Shown: piece after piece, positions 1-9,769 of the stretch
Numbering within the stretch: position 1 is the first letter of the stretch
Layout of the letters: every line of letters begins with the position of its first letter
Source: Spirochaetaceae bacterium
GTDB lineage: Bacteria; Spirochaetota; Spirochaetia; DSM-27196; PWMO01
Length of the DNA: 64,000 nt
Direction of reading: 5' to 3'
Assembly: GCA_007693485.1 (NCBI GenBank)
Contig: REDM01000178.1
Coordinates: 1 to 64,000 of the forward strand
Translations under genes and position numbers: made by a program
The notes under the pieces: generated by a model
The model's database searches: none
Told to the model about the DNA's origin: nothing
What the model saw: the letters and a program-made list of their open reading frames with translations, nothing else

Positions 1-23
1 GTAGTCTGAGCGGGATTATCCGG

Positions 24-653
24 CTATTCCTGGGTGGAGATGACCATTACCAGCACCGTTGCGGCGGCGCCTACCAGGAAGACGGTGGCGGGGACCAGGA
101 TGCCGCCCTGTTCGATCATGGCGTTGTAGCCGCCGTGGAGGGCAACGGCGGCAAGGAAGGCGAGGCCGAGGCGGTTGGGGCGGTTGGTGGATGCCAGGCC
201 CCAGCCGAGGAGGCCGGCGGTGGTGGCGTGCAGGGGAACCGCGGTTACTCCGCGAAAGACCAGGACCAGGGTGGCGTCGGGCAGGTACCAGCTGTTCTCA
301 AAGAGGGCAAAGCCCAGGCCAAGTGCCATTCCGGCAAAGATGTTCTCGTGGCCACCGGCCGGCGGCAGACGCAGGCGCGACACACCAAGGCCTGCCAGCT
401 TTCCGGCTTCTTCGGTGACCGCCACCAGAATGCCGGTCGTCAGAAGCCCGGCGGACATGATTGCACGCGATACCGGCAGCTCGGCTGCCACCGCGCGAAA
501 CAGAACCACCGCTACCGCTGCAGCAATACCAAGCAGGAACTCGCGGGTGAAGTTTCGATGATCTCTGCTTACCCGATGATGATACGCCGTGATGACGGCC
601 AGGAGGCCGAACGAGAACAGTGCGGTAACGCCACCATTAACCAACAGTCGCAT
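24..653 (-). CDS. PrsW-family intramembrane protease-like protein
   Basis: Polytopic membrane protein of about 209 residues. The family pattern is visible in order: a glutamate pair (TEEAGKL), a second acidic motif in a helix (FALFENSWYLP), a histidine helix (VPLHATTAGLLG) and a last histidine helix (ALHGGYN). These are the conserved blocks of PrsW-type (CPBP-like) membrane metalloproteases, in which the Glu and His residues are thought to bind metal. I chose the ATG at 653 because it overlaps the end of hisC by 17 bases; the longer ORF from 695 begins with a Pro/Arg-rich non-membrane segment. The gene follows hisC in the same direction and is probably co-transcribed. Substrate unknown; Bacillus PrsW cleaves an anti-sigma factor, but nothing here points to such a partner. 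Confidence 0.75.
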   Translation of the reverse strand: MRLLVNGGVTALFSFGLLAVITAYHHRVSRDHRNFTREFLLGIAAAVAVVLFRAVAAELPVSRAIMSAGLLTTGILVAVTEEAGKLAGLGVSRLRLPPAGGHENIFAGMALGLGFALFENSWYLPDATLVLVFRGVTAVPLHATTAGLLGWGLASTNRPNRLGLAFLAAVALHGGYNAMIEQGGILVPATVFLVGAAATVLVMVISTQE

Positions 654-1731
654 GGGCCCGCCGGGGCAGCTCGGACGCCGCGGCGTCGAACGCAAAGAGA
701 AACCGGTCGATCTGTTCGTCGGTTCCTATGGTGACGCGGATCCAGTCGGGAAGACCAAAGCTCGTAAGCGGCCGAATGGTGACACCGTTGGACGCAACCC
801 GCTCGCAGAACGGTTTGGAGTCCTGGTCCACGTGTATGCAGAGGAAGTTTGCCTGCGTCGGATAGTACCGAAACCCGCGATCGTCCATTTCACGACAGAG
901 TCGCTCGCGTCCCGCACGGTTCACGTGAAGAGAGTGCTCAACAAACTTACGGTCGTCCAGAGCGGCAAGGGCGGCCTCTTGCGCAACCAGATTGGTATTG
1001 AACGGCATGCGCGTCTTCTCAAGCAGCGCAATAATCGGTTCCTGCGCGATACCATACCCAACGCGCAGACCGGCAAGGCCGTAGATCTTGGAAAACGTAC
1101 GCAGTACCAGCAGGTTGGGGTAGCGGTCTACCAGTCGGGCCCCGTCGGGTGCGTCCGGCGCGTCCATGTACTCGCAGTACGCCTCGTCGAGGACCACAAG
1201 AACGTGCGGGGGTACGCCGTCGAGCAGGCGAAGAACCTCGGATTCAGAAACGGCGGTGCCCGTTGGATTGTTGGGGTTACAGAAAAAGAGCAGTCGGGTC
1301 GAAGGCTCCGCGGCAACGGCGGAGAGGAAGTGGTCCACGTTGTGGTGTCCGTCGGTCATCGGGGTGGAGACGACGCGCCCGTCAAAGAGGTTGGTCGCAA
1401 ACCCGTAGACGGAAAACGTGTGCTCGGCGGTGACGGTGACATCGCCCGGGTTCAGGAAGGCGGCCGCGGCCATCACCATGATTTCGTCGGAACCGTTGCC
1501 GGTGATCACCTGCTTCTGCGTCACGCCCAGGCGCTGCGCAAGGGCAGCCCGAAGAGCGGTTGCACCCCCGTCGGGGTAGATCGAAACCAACGCGGCCGCA
1601 GACTGAATTGCGGCCACAGCCGAAGGCGCGCTTCCGAGCGGATTCTCGTTTGAGGAGAGTTTCAGTATTCCCGGCCGGCGCTCACCGGGTACGTATTCGT
1701 GCAGCCGACTGAGCGCTTTGCGCGCGACCAT
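637..1731 (-). CDS. hisC: histidinol-phosphate aminotransferase
   Basis: A 364-residue fold-type I PLP aminotransferase that would convert imidazole-acetol phosphate and glutamate to histidinol phosphate in histidine synthesis. Family landmarks are all present: SSNENPLG near the N-terminus, YPDGGATALRAALA, GNGSDEIM, the NPNNPTGT loop, VLDEAYCEY, and the PLP-lysine segment TFSKIYGLAGLRVGYG. Length is typical for HisC. It stands apart from other his genes in this window and is followed by the PrsW-like gene. Related aromatic aminotransferases share the same motifs, so substrate is inferred from overall similarity. Confidence 0.9.
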   Translation of the reverse strand: MVARKALSRLHEYVPGERRPGILKLSSNENPLGSAPSAVAAIQSAAALVSIYPDGGATALRAALAQRLGVTQKQVITGNGSDEIMVMAAAAFLNPGDVTVTAEHTFSVYGFATNLFDGRVVSTPMTDGHHNVDHFLSAVAAEPSTRLLFFCNPNNPTGTAVSESEVLRLLDGVPPHVLVVLDEAYCEYMDAPDAPDGARLVDRYPNLLVLRTFSKIYGLAGLRVGYGIAQEPIIALLEKTRMPFNTNLVAQEAALAALDDRKFVEHSLHVNRAGRERLCREMDDRGFRYYPTQANFLCIHVDQDSKPFCERVASNGVTIRPLTSFGLPDWIRVTIGTDEQIDRFLFAFDAAASELPRRAHATVG

Positions 1732-1783
1732 GGGCGGGAACTCCTTATCCGATCAGCATTGTACGGGTTCGATACCGGGTCGG

Positions 1784-2089
1784 TCAATTCGGTGCAACGG
1801 ATTCCTCGCCGGCGTCAGTGGCTCCGGGAGGAGAGGGTGACCGACCCTTCGCAATCGCGGGAGGGTTGCGTTTGAGGTATTCGTGGTCCTCGCACATGTC
1901 TTCGATCAGGTCCTTCAACACCATCGTCAACGATGTATCGGTGGTCTTGGCAAACACCAGGTCGCGCGGCGCGTCAAACTGCTGTTTCACCACCTTCATA
2001 ACCCGGTTGATCTCTTCGAAGGTAAATCCATGCATGATGATAACCTTGTGGTCCAGCGGATCGGGAGTCGGCTTTTCTTGCTCACTCAT
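1784..2089 (-). CDS. DUF3783-family small protein
   Basis: About 101 residues from the ATG at 2089. An upstream in-frame start at 2179 would add 30 residues that overlap the clpB promoter, so I prefer 2089. The core [18 protein letters not shown] followed by a helical stretch resembles DUF3783 proteins, small cytoplasmic proteins of unknown function. The last 30 residues are Pro/Ser/Glu-rich and probably disordered. It lies between hisC and the divergent clpB. No function can be assigned. Confidence 0.6.
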   Translation of the reverse strand: MSEQEKPTPDPLDHKVIIMHGFTFEEINRVMKVVKQQFDAPRDLVFAKTTDTSLTMVLKDLIEDMCEDHEYLKRNPPAIAKGRSPSPPGATDAGEESVAPN

Positions 2090-2139
2090 GCGTTCAATGT
2101 ACCAAAAAGCGCGATGACAATCCACGCCGCACACTCCGC

Positions 2140-2179
2140 TTGGTGGTCGTGCCAATCGTGTGTATATTATCTCATACAC
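2140..2179 (+). promoter_or_regulatory. putative clpB promoter with overlapping inverted repeat
   Basis: TTGGTG at 2140-2145, a 17-bp gap, then TATATT at 2163-2168 gives a sigma-70-like promoter with a weak -35. Overlapping it is the inverted repeat GTGTAT (2160-2165) / ATACAC (2174-2179). It is not a CIRCE element. An SD-like GGAG at 2181 and the ATG at 2191 follow directly, leaving a leader of only about 16 nt. Confidence 0.45.
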
Positions 2180-2190
2180 TGGAGATCGCC

Positions 2191-4764
2191 ATGAACTACG
2201 ACAAGCTGACCATCAAGACCCAGGAGGCACTCCAGGAGGCCTCCTCAATTGCCACGCGGCACAACCACGCGACCATCGACCCGGAGCACCTGCTTTCTGC
2301 CATGATGCTGCAGGCCGATGGGGTCATTCCGCCGCTTCTGAACCGGCTCGGCGTTGCACAGCCCGAGATTGCGGAGCGCACCGAGGCGCTCATCACCAAA
2401 AAACCGCGCGCCTACGGCGAGAACGCCGAACTGCGCATGTCGCCGGCGCTCTCCCGGCTGCTGGTGGCCGCGCAGACCGAGGCAACGGCGCTCAAGGACG
2501 AATACGTCAGCACCGAACACCTGCTGCTCGCGATGCTCGCCGACCAGAGCGACCTCGCTCGGATGCTGGCGTCCGTGGGGGTGACCAAGCCGCAGATCCT
2601 GCAGGCGCTGCAGAGCATCCGCGGCAACCAGCGCGTCACCGACCAGAACCCCGAAAACCGGTACCAGGTGCTGGAGAAGTACTGCCGCGACCTCACGGAG
2701 CTCGCGCGGCGCGAGAAGCTCGATCCGGTCATCGGTCGGGACGACGAGATCCGCCGCATCATGCAGGTGCTCTCGCGGCGCACCAAGAACAATCCGGTGC
2801 TCATCGGTGACCCCGGCGTGGGAAAGACCGCCATCGTCGAGGGACTCGCCCGTCGCATTGTCTCCGGCGATGTGCCCGAGTCGCTGAAAGACAAGCAGGT
2901 GCTCTCGCTGGATCTCGGCTCCCTGGTTGCGGGAACCAAGTTTCGCGGCGAGTTCGAAGAGCGGCTGAAGGGAGTTATCCACGAGATCACCCAGTCCGAA
3001 GGAAGGATCATTCTCTTCATCGACGAGTTGCACACCCTCGTGGGGGCCGGGAGTGCGGAGGGCTCCATGGACGCCTCCAACCTCCTGAAACCCGCCCTCG
3101 CGCGGGGAGAACTGCGCGCCATCGGGGCCACCACCCTCGATGAGTTCCGCAAGCACATCGAGAAAGATCCGGCCCTCGAGCGGCGATTCCAGCAGGTCTT
3201 CACCGGTGAACCGTCGGTGGAAAACACCGTGGCGATTCTTCGCGGCCTGAAAGAGCGCTACGAGGTCCACCACGGCGTGCGCATCAAGGACGAAGCCCTC
3301 ATCGCCGCGGCAACCCTCTCGGACCGGTACATCACCTCGCGGTTTCTTCCCGACAAGGCGATCGACCTCATCGACGAGGCGGCAAGCCGGCTCAAGATTG
3401 AGATCGAGAGCCAGCCTACAGAGCTCGATCAGCTCGACCGAAAGATCCTGCAGCTCAATATCGAAAAGCAGGCGCTGCAGAAGGAGCGCGATGACGCATC
3501 GCGCGAGCGACTCGGCAAGATCGAGCAGGAGCTCGCCGACCTCAAACACGCTCGTGACGCCAAGCAGATGCAGTGGCAGAACGAAAAGACCATCATCGAT
3601 TCGATCCGCGAGCTCAAGCAGAAGCTCGAGAACGCCAGCATGGAGGAGACCCGCTACGAGCGTGAGGGAAACCTCGCCAAGGCCGCTGAGATCAAGCACG
3701 GAATCATCCCGTCGCTCGAGCGAGAGCTCGCGGACAAGAGCGACCGCCTGAAAGAGATTCAGAAAGGACAGACCCTGCTGCGCGAAGAGGTCTCCGAGGA
3801 GGATATCGCTCTGGTGGTCTCTGCGTGGACCGGGATTCCGGTCTCGCGCATGCTGCAGTCCGAGATGGAGAAGCTGCTGCGGCTCGAGGCGATCCTGGAA
3901 GAGCGGGTCGTGGGACAGGCAGGTGCAATCGGGGCCGTGTCCGACGCCATTCGGCGCAACAAGAGCGGGCTCTCCGACGTCAACCGGCCTACCGGCACCT
4001 TTCTCTTCATTGGCCCCACCGGCGTGGGCAAAACCGAGCTGGCAAAGACGCTCGCGCAATTTCTCTTCAGCGACGAGAAGGCGCTCACCCGCATCGACAT
4101 GAGCGAGTACATGGAGAAGCACGCGGTTTCCCGGCTCATCGGGGCACCTCCCGGCTACGTTGGCTACGACCAGGGCGGCCAGCTCACCGAAGTGGTGCGT
4201 CGACGCCCCTACTCGGTGGTGCTCTTCGACGAGATCGAGAAGGCACACCCCGACGTCTTCAACGTGCTCCTGCAGCTGCTCGACGAGGGGCGGCTCACCG
4301 ACGGGCAGGGTCGCCTGGTAGACTTCCGGAACAGCATCATCATCATGACGAGTAATCTCGGAAGCGACATGATTCTGCAGGCCGAGACGGTGGAAGCGGT
4401 GCGGCCGCAGATCACGACCCTTCTGCACGCCACCTTCAAGCCGGAGTTTCTCAACCGGCTCGACGAGGTGATCACCTTCAACCGGCTCGGGAAACCGGAG
4501 ATCACCCGCATCGTTGACCTGGAGCTGAAGCGCGTTGCGGCGCGGCTGCAGGAGCGTCGAATCACCCTCGAACTCGACGAATCCGCAAAGCTGCTTCTGG
4601 CCGACCGCGGGTTTGACCCGGCCTTTGGGGCGCGGCCGCTCAAGCGGGCGGTGCAGAGCCTGCTGCAGAATCCGCTCGCCCGTCGTATCCTCTCCGGCGA
4701 GTTCCCGGAGGGTTCGCGGATTCGCGTCACCCGAAACGGAGAAGAGCTCGCCTTCGGCTCATAG
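2191..4764 (+). CDS. clpB: ATP-dependent disaggregase ClpB
   Basis: 857 residues, the usual size for ClpB. It has an N-terminal Clp repeat domain (about 1-145), a first AAA+ domain with Walker A GDPGVGKT (about 206-213), a long coiled-coil middle domain (about 400-530), and a second AAA+ domain with Walker A GPTGVGKT. The C-terminus contains [10 protein letters not shown]. The middle domain separates it from ClpA and ClpC. ClpB works with DnaK to resolve protein aggregates. I start at ATG 2191, preceded by GGAG, rather than the ORF start at 2140, because the extra 17 residues lie over the promoter. Transcribed alone; argH follows after 114 bp. Confidence 0.97.
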   Translation: MNYDKLTIKTQEALQEASSIATRHNHATIDPEHLLSAMMLQADGVIPPLLNRLGVAQPEIAERTEALITKKPRAYGENAELRMSPALSRLLVAAQTEATALKDEYVSTEHLLLAMLADQSDLARMLASVGVTKPQILQALQSIRGNQRVTDQNPENRYQVLEKYCRDLTELARREKLDPVIGRDDEIRRIMQVLSRRTKNNPVLIGDPGVGKTAIVEGLARRIVSGDVPESLKDKQVLSLDLGSLVAGTKFRGEFEERLKGVIHEITQSEGRIILFIDELHTLVGAGSAEGSMDASNLLKPALARGELRAIGATTLDEFRKHIEKDPALERRFQQVFTGEPSVENTVAILRGLKERYEVHHGVRIKDEALIAAATLSDRYITSRFLPDKAIDLIDEAASRLKIEIESQPTELDQLDRKILQLNIEKQALQKERDDASRERLGKIEQELADLKHARDAKQMQWQNEKTIIDSIRELKQKLENASMEETRYEREGNLAKAAEIKHGIIPSLERELADKSDRLKEIQKGQTLLREEVSEEDIALVVSAWTGIPVSRMLQSEMEKLLRLEAILEERVVGQAGAIGAVSDAIRRNKSGLSDVNRPTGTFLFIGPTGVGKTELAKTLAQFLFSDEKALTRIDMSEYMEKHAVSRLIGAPPGYVGYDQGGQLTEVVRRRPYSVVLFDEIEKAHPDVFNVLLQLLDEGRLTDGQGRLVDFRNSIIIMTSNLGSDMILQAETVEAVRPQITTLLHATFKPEFLNRLDEVITFNRLGKPEITRIVDLELKRVAARLQERRITLELDESAKLLLADRGFDPAFGARPLKRAVQSLLQNPLARRILSGEFPEGSRIRVTRNGEELAFGS

Positions 4765-4878
4765 CAGTGCCGGCCCCGGGGGAGCCCGGAGCTGCAATCC
4801 GGCGCGTCCGACGCTTGCACGGGCGCGCCGTTGTGTGCACACTGAATCTCAACACGAACACCCGCGGGAGCGATCAGA

Positions 4879-6252
4879 ATGGCAACCCTCTGGCAGAAAG
4901 AGTATCAGGTCGATGACCTTGTGCACCGGTTTACCGTTGGAAACGACTACCTTCTGGATCGGCGGCTCGTTGCCGCTGACTGCGCAGGCAGCCTCGCCCA
5001 CGCCACCATGTTGCACAGTATCGGGGTGATCTCGGCGGCAGAACTCGACGAGTTGCGCGCCGGGCTGCTCGAGATCGTGGCCGATCACGAACGGAACGCC
5101 TTTGAGATCAAGCCCCAGGATGAGGACTGCCACACCGCCATCGAGAACCGGCTCACCGAGCGGTTCCCCGAGGCAGGGGCCAAGATCCATACCGGCCGTT
5201 CGCGAAACGATCAGGTGCTTACCGCAACGCGGATCTACCTTCGCGCAGCCCTGTTGGAGCTGATGCGCCATACGATCTCGGCTGCACACGCCTTTCTCGA
5301 TCTGGCCTCCACTCACCAGAACACGCCCATGCCCGGTCGCACCCACCTGCAGACGGCCATGCCATCCTCGGTTGGCCTCTGGGCCGCCTCCTTTGTTGAT
5401 GCCCTGCTCGATGACCTTTCCCTTCTGCAGACGGCGCTTGACCTTGCCGACCGCAGCCCCCTCGGCGCGGCCGCGAGCTACGGGGTACCGCTGCCGCTGG
5501 ACCGCGAGCTCACCGCGCGGCTGCTCGGCTTTGCATCGGTGCACGGCAACGTGCTCGCGGTCAACAACTCCCGCGGAAAGATCGAAGCAATCGCCCTCGA
5601 CGCGGCCGACTCCGCGGTGTCAACCGTCTCGAAGGCGGCGGTCGACCTCATTCTGTTTTCCCTGCCGGAGTTTGGCTACTTCGAGCTGCCCGTAGAGATG
5701 TGCACCGGCAGCAGCATCATGCCGCAGAAGAAGAACCCCGACGTGCTCGAGCTTACCCGCGCGAGGGCGGGGACGCTGTCGGGTATCGCAGTGCAGCTGA
5801 AGAACGCGGTGCGAAACCTGCCCTCGGGGTACAACCGCGATCTGCAGGAGACCAAGGAGCCAATGCTGCGCGGCATGGACATCGCCTGCGGGGTGATGGA
5901 GATCATGGCAGAGACGGTGCGCCGCCTGCGGGTCAATCCCGAAGCGCTCGTGCGCGCCTGCACCCCGGAGCTCTTTGCCACCGACGAGGCCTTTGCCCTG
6001 GTGCAGCAGGGGGTTCCGTTTCGTGAAGCGTACCGCCGCGTGGCCGCCAACCTCGACGCGGTCGCCTCGGCGGATCCCGTCGCGGCCCTCGCGCGGCGCA
6101 CCGCCACGGGCACTCCGGGCAACCTCGGGCTCGACGACCTTCGCTCACGGCTCGAGGGCGTTGCATCGGCACGGACTCAGCGAGAAGCGTACGTGACTGC
6201 TGCACTCACCGCGCTCTTCGGTCGTGAGGCTGCGGTGCTCGGCGGTCGCTGA
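4879..6252 (+). CDS. argH: argininosuccinate lyase
   Basis: 457 residues, typical for ArgH, which splits argininosuccinate into arginine and fumarate in the last step of arginine synthesis. Diagnostic segments: HTGRSRNDQVLT near residue 110, TPMPGRTHLQTAMPSS, and the superfamily signature GSSIMPQKKNPD near residue 280, whose flexible loop holds the catalytic serine. A GGGAG-like site precedes the ATG. No argG is nearby. It ends next to the convergent BMP-transporter operon. Confidence 0.96.
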   Translation: MATLWQKEYQVDDLVHRFTVGNDYLLDRRLVAADCAGSLAHATMLHSIGVISAAELDELRAGLLEIVADHERNAFEIKPQDEDCHTAIENRLTERFPEAGAKIHTGRSRNDQVLTATRIYLRAALLELMRHTISAAHAFLDLASTHQNTPMPGRTHLQTAMPSSVGLWAASFVDALLDDLSLLQTALDLADRSPLGAAASYGVPLPLDRELTARLLGFASVHGNVLAVNNSRGKIEAIALDAADSAVSTVSKAAVDLILFSLPEFGYFELPVEMCTGSSIMPQKKNPDVLELTRARAGTLSGIAVQLKNAVRNLPSGYNRDLQETKEPMLRGMDIACGVMEIMAETVRRLRVNPEALVRACTPELFATDEAFALVQQGVPFREAYRRVAANLDAVASADPVAALARRTATGTPGNLGLDDLRSRLEGVASARTQREAYVTAALTALFGREAAVLGGR

Positions 6253-7158
6253 TCAGAAGTGCGCGTCGATGCGGCGACGGCGTCGCCGCGGTTTGGTGGA
6301 ACGAAGCGCAGAATAGAAGATCATGGCAATGACGGTGATCGCGTAGGGCAGGCCCAGCAGAATCGTGCCGGGGATGTTCAGGAAGCCCTGGGCCGCCCCG
6401 GCGAGGCTGTCGGTCAGGCCAAAGAGCAGGGCGGCAATCACAATCCCCAGCGGTGTCCGGTATCCCAGATAGATGGCAACCAGGGCAATCCACCCCCGTC
6501 CCGCGCTGATATTGGGCAGATAGACCCCGAGACGAAGCGATATGGTGGATCCGGCGAGCCCGGCCGCAACCCCGGACACCACAATGGCGATGCTGCGGTA
6601 GCGTACCGCGTTGACACCTGAGACTACCGCGCTCTCAGCTCGCGCGCCCGTGGCCCGCAGCCGCAGACCGAAGGGGGTGCGATAGAGAAGCACCGCAGCG
6701 ATGACCGCCGTCAGCCACGCCAGGTAGACCGTCACGCTGTGTCCAAACAGAAGATCATCCAGCAGCGGCAATCCGGTGTGCACCCCCACCAGCAGGCGCG
6801 GCATCCGTGGCAGATCCGGGAAACGCAGGACCCCCTTGGTTCCAAACATCCAGGTGGACAGAAAGGGTATCATTCCGGCTGCCAGCAGGTTTACCGCCAG
6901 TCCGGCGATGAAGATATTCGCCTTCAGGCGCGAGGTCACCCAGGCGAGCAGACCCGCGAGCACTCCACCGGCAACCGCGGCCGCCACCATCCCCACCGCA
7001 AGGCTTCCCGTGGCGGCGGCAACGAGGATCCCGGTGAAAGCCCCAATCAGGATCAGCCCCTCGAGGGCGATATTGAGTACCCCGGCCATCTCGGCGAAGA
7101 GGCCGCCAAGCGCCGCGAGCAGGATGGGCGTCATGATCTCGACGCCGTTGAACATCAT
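6253..7158 (-). CDS. BMP-type ABC transporter permease (second permease)
   Basis: 301-residue integral membrane protein with about eight to ten hydrophobic segments, of the BPD_transp_2 family (YufQ/NupC-like permeases of nucleoside and sugar importers). The segment VSGVNAVRYRSIAIVVSGV and the downstream ISAGRGWIALVAIYLG are typical of the group. Its start overlaps the end of the preceding permease by 4 bp, so translation is probably coupled. It is the last gene of the four-gene importer operon and ends against argH. Confidence 0.85.
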   Translation of the reverse strand: MMFNGVEIMTPILLAALGGLFAEMAGVLNIALEGLILIGAFTGILVAAATGSLAVGMVAAAVAGGVLAGLLAWVTSRLKANIFIAGLAVNLLAAGMIPFLSTWMFGTKGVLRFPDLPRMPRLLVGVHTGLPLLDDLLFGHSVTVYLAWLTAVIAAVLLYRTPFGLRLRATGARAESAVVSGVNAVRYRSIAIVVSGVAAGLAGSTISLRLGVYLPNISAGRGWIALVAIYLGYRTPLGIVIAALLFGLTDSLAGAAQGFLNIPGTILLGLPYAITVIAMIFYSALRSTKPRRRRRRIDAHF

Positions 7159-8207
7159 GGAGCGCTCCGCTCCCGATGCGCGCGTCGCAGCTTCGGAAGG
7201 ACTATCTCAGCGGTGATCAGGAAGAAGATCACCGCCTGGATGATGGCGGCAAGCTCAAAGGTGAACTCGGTCTGCAATCCGGCAACCCGGGATCCCGCTT
7301 CAAGGTAGGCAAAGACCAGGGCGGCAGGAATGATCAGCAGGGGATGGTTGCGGCCAATGAGTGCCACCGCGATCCCGTTCCAACCCAACCCCGCGGTGAA
7401 CCCTTCGATGGCCGCGTGATGGGTCCCCAGAACAAAGAATGCCCCGGCGAGTCCGTGAAACCCGCCTGAGACCGCCATCGGAAGCACCGTGTACGCCCCA
7501 ACGGCCACACCACCATACCGGGCGAACTCGCGGTTCAATCCCGTCATGCGAAGCTCATAGCCGCGAAGCGTGGAGAAGAGAAACCCGTGAGCGAGCACGG
7601 CGAGGAGTACCGCGGCGCCAACCGACACGTTCAGCGTGGACGGGGGAAGCAGACGCAGAAATCGAAACTGCTCTGCCACCCGCACCGTTGTCATCAGGTT
7701 GCTGTCCGGATTGCGAAGCGGCCCAACAATCAGAAAGTTCACCGTTGGAACCAGCGCGGCCGAGATGAGAAACGAGGTGATCAGTTCGTCGGTCCCCCAG
7801 GCCCAGCGAAAGAGCCCGGACAGTCCCGCAAGAAGGGCCGCCACCAGAACCGCCGCACCCGTTGCCGCAAGAATTCCGATGGGTGCCGGTGCGGTGGGCA
7901 TCGAGAGCGCAACAACCGCCGTGGTCAGCGCCGCAATGTAGACCTGTCCCTCACCCCCGAGGTTGAACACCCCGGCGCGAAACGCCGCGCAGACACCGAG
8001 CCCCACCAGAATCAGAAGACCGAAGGTGTCGATCATATTCCCAAAGAAGAAGCGGTTGGAGAACGGCCCCAAGAAAAACGAGGTGAGGGCGCGGGCGGGG
8101 TTGGGGCTCCCAATTGCCAGTAGAATCACCGTAACCAGAATCGCGGCGGAAACCGCCACCAGGGTTCCGGCTGCACGGCGCGGAGCGGTCATCGGTTGCT
8201 CGCTCAT
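7155..8207 (-). CDS. BMP-type ABC transporter permease (first permease)
   Basis: 350-residue polytopic permease of the same family as its neighbour but of the YufP/NupB subtype, with an extra N-terminal helix. FNLGGEGQVYIAALTTAVV and DELITSFLISAALV match the conserved permease loop that contacts the ATPase. Overlaps the ATPase gene upstream and the second permease downstream by 4 bp each. The two permeases would form a heterodimeric channel. Substrate cannot be read from the sequence. Confidence 0.85.
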   Translation of the reverse strand: MSEQPMTAPRRAAGTLVAVSAAILVTVILLAIGSPNPARALTSFFLGPFSNRFFFGNMIDTFGLLILVGLGVCAAFRAGVFNLGGEGQVYIAALTTAVVALSMPTAPAPIGILAATGAAVLVAALLAGLSGLFRWAWGTDELITSFLISAALVPTVNFLIVGPLRNPDSNLMTTVRVAEQFRFLRLLPPSTLNVSVGAAVLLAVLAHGFLFSTLRGYELRMTGLNREFARYGGVAVGAYTVLPMAVSGGFHGLAGAFFVLGTHHAAIEGFTAGLGWNGIAVALIGRNHPLLIIPAALVFAYLEAGSRVAGLQTEFTFELAAIIQAVIFFLITAEIVLPKLRRAHRERSAP

Positions 8208-9769
8208 ACGCCGGCGCCTTCTCGCTCAACGCCGAGCATGAACTCGCCGATTCGCTCCCGGGTCCGTTCGTTGGCTTCGAGCATGGCGGCGATGCGTCCG
8301 CGAAACATCACGGCGATGCGGTCCGACATGCTCAAGATTTCGTCAATGTCGGCGGAGATCAGGATGACCACGGCCCCCTCGGACCGCAGCGCGTCCATCT
8401 CTTCGTAGACCCGATTGCGCGAGCGGATGTCGAGGCCCCAGCTGGGCTCGGAGAATACCACCACGAGGCGCCGCCCGGAAAGCTCGCGGGAGAGAATCAC
8501 CTTCTGAATATTCCCCCCGGAAAGACGGCGCATCGGCTGGTGGAGGGGGCCTGCGATGTCATACCGGAGCTTGAGTTTTTCAGCAAACTGTTCGACGGCC
8601 TTTCGCCGCAGCAGTCCTCCGCTCTGCAGTCCCTTTCGATGGAGCAGAATCAGGTTTTCGGCCACCGACGAGTCCATGCTCGACCCGCGAAGGATGCGAT
8701 CGGTGGGGATGTAGGAGATGCCGATACGGCGAAAATGGCGCGGCGTATACCGGGCAACGGGAATCCCGTTGAGCAGGATGGTACCGGAGTCGGGTGCAAT
8801 GGTCCCCGAGAGCACCTCTTCCAGAAACTCGAGTCCGTTCTCGCGGATGCCGGTTACCCCGAGAATGGTGCCTGATGTGGCCGTCAGGGTAATTCGATTC
8901 AGCACCGGAAGGTCCCCCGCATGGACGGTCACGTCGCGGAGCTCAAGGGTCGACTGGGGAGGGCCGCCCGGAGATGATGGAAGGATGCGCCGATCGAGTT
9001 CGGTTACCTGGCAGTCCTCTCCCAGCATCATGGAGGCAATTTCGGCGGCGGTGGTCTCGCGGCGGTCAACCGTGGCCACCACGGCGCCGGCGCGCATGAC
9101 GGTCACGCGATCGGCGATCTGCATCACCTCCTTGAGCTTGTGGGTAATCAGGACTACCGCGATTCCATCGGCAGCAAGCATGCGAAGCGCGGCAAACAGC
9201 TGTTCCACCTCCGGCTCGGTGCACGGGGCAGTCGGTTCGTCCAGAATGAGCAGGCGCGGCGCGCGCAGCAGCGCCCCGAGGACCGCCACAAAGTGCAGAC
9301 GGCTCGCGGCCAGTCGATCCATGCGCGCATCGGGGTCGACCGCGATGCCGTATTTCTCGGCGGTGCGCCGGATCTCGGCCAGGGCGGCCGTGCGGTCCAG
9401 CGCACCGATTCGGGTGGTCCACTCCGATCCCAGAGCGAGGTTCTCCCAGACCCGAAAGAAGGGTACAAAGGGCGGATGCTGGTGTACCATCACTACGCCG
9501 CGCGCGATTGCATCGGCAGGGGCGGTAAACCGCACGGCCACCCCATCGATTTCGATCTCACCGGAAGTAGGGGGGCGGTACCCGGAAAGTACGTGCATCA
9601 GGGTGGATTTCCCCGCACCGTTCTCACCCACGAGGGCATGGACCTCGCCCGATCGGATCGAGAGCGACACCGAATCGTTGGCGAGCACCTGGTTCTCGGG
9701 AAACCAGGTGGAAACATCGTTCATGCGGACGAGCATGCGGGCGAGGACGGGCTCGGGGGTATCTATCAT
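8204..9769 (-). CDS. fused double ATPase of BMP-type ABC importer
   Basis: 521 residues with two tandem nucleotide-binding domains, as in YufO/NupA and RbsA-like proteins. NBD1: Walker A GENGAGKST (48-56), Walker B LLILDE (about 173-178) and switch His210, but the signature position reads LAAS instead of LSVG/LSGG. NBD2: intact signature LSGGN (416-420) but a degenerate Walker A (GVTGIRENG, 304-312, no Lys), Walker B ending FSE, and Ser in place of the switch His (VILIS). The Walker A site of NBD1 pairs with the LSGGN of NBD2, so only one composite ATP site looks competent. A degenerate second Walker A is common in this family; the lost NBD1 signature is less so. Overlaps both neighbouring genes. 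Confidence 0.88.
   Translation of the reverse strand: MIDTPEPVLARMLVRMNDVSTWFPENQVLANDSVSLSIRSGEVHALVGENGAGKSTLMHVLSGYRPPTSGEIEIDGVAVRFTAPADAIARGVVMVHQHPPFVPFFRVWENLALGSEWTTRIGALDRTAALAEIRRTAEKYGIAVDPDARMDRLAASRLHFVAVLGALLRAPRLLILDEPTAPCTEPEVEQLFAALRMLAADGIAVVLITHKLKEVMQIADRVTVMRAGAVVATVDRRETTAAEIASMMLGEDCQVTELDRRILPSSPGGPPQSTLELRDVTVHAGDLPVLNRITLTATSGTILGVTGIRENGLEFLEEVLSGTIAPDSGTILLNGIPVARYTPRHFRRIGISYIPTDRILRGSSMDSSVAENLILLHRKGLQSGGLLRRKAVEQFAEKLKLRYDIAGPLHQPMRRLSGGNIQKVILSRELSGRRLVVVFSEPSWGLDIRSRNRVYEEMDALRSEGAVVILISADIDEILSMSDRIAVMFRGRIAAMLEANERTRERIGEFMLGVEREGAGV

Noticed and set aside
589-1653. 354-codon plus-strand frame opposite hisC
   Set aside because: Shadow of hisC.
2245-4428. 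727-codon open frame on the minus strand opposite clpB
   Set aside because: High-GC shadow of clpB; no SD, no family motifs, and clpB is certain on the other strand.
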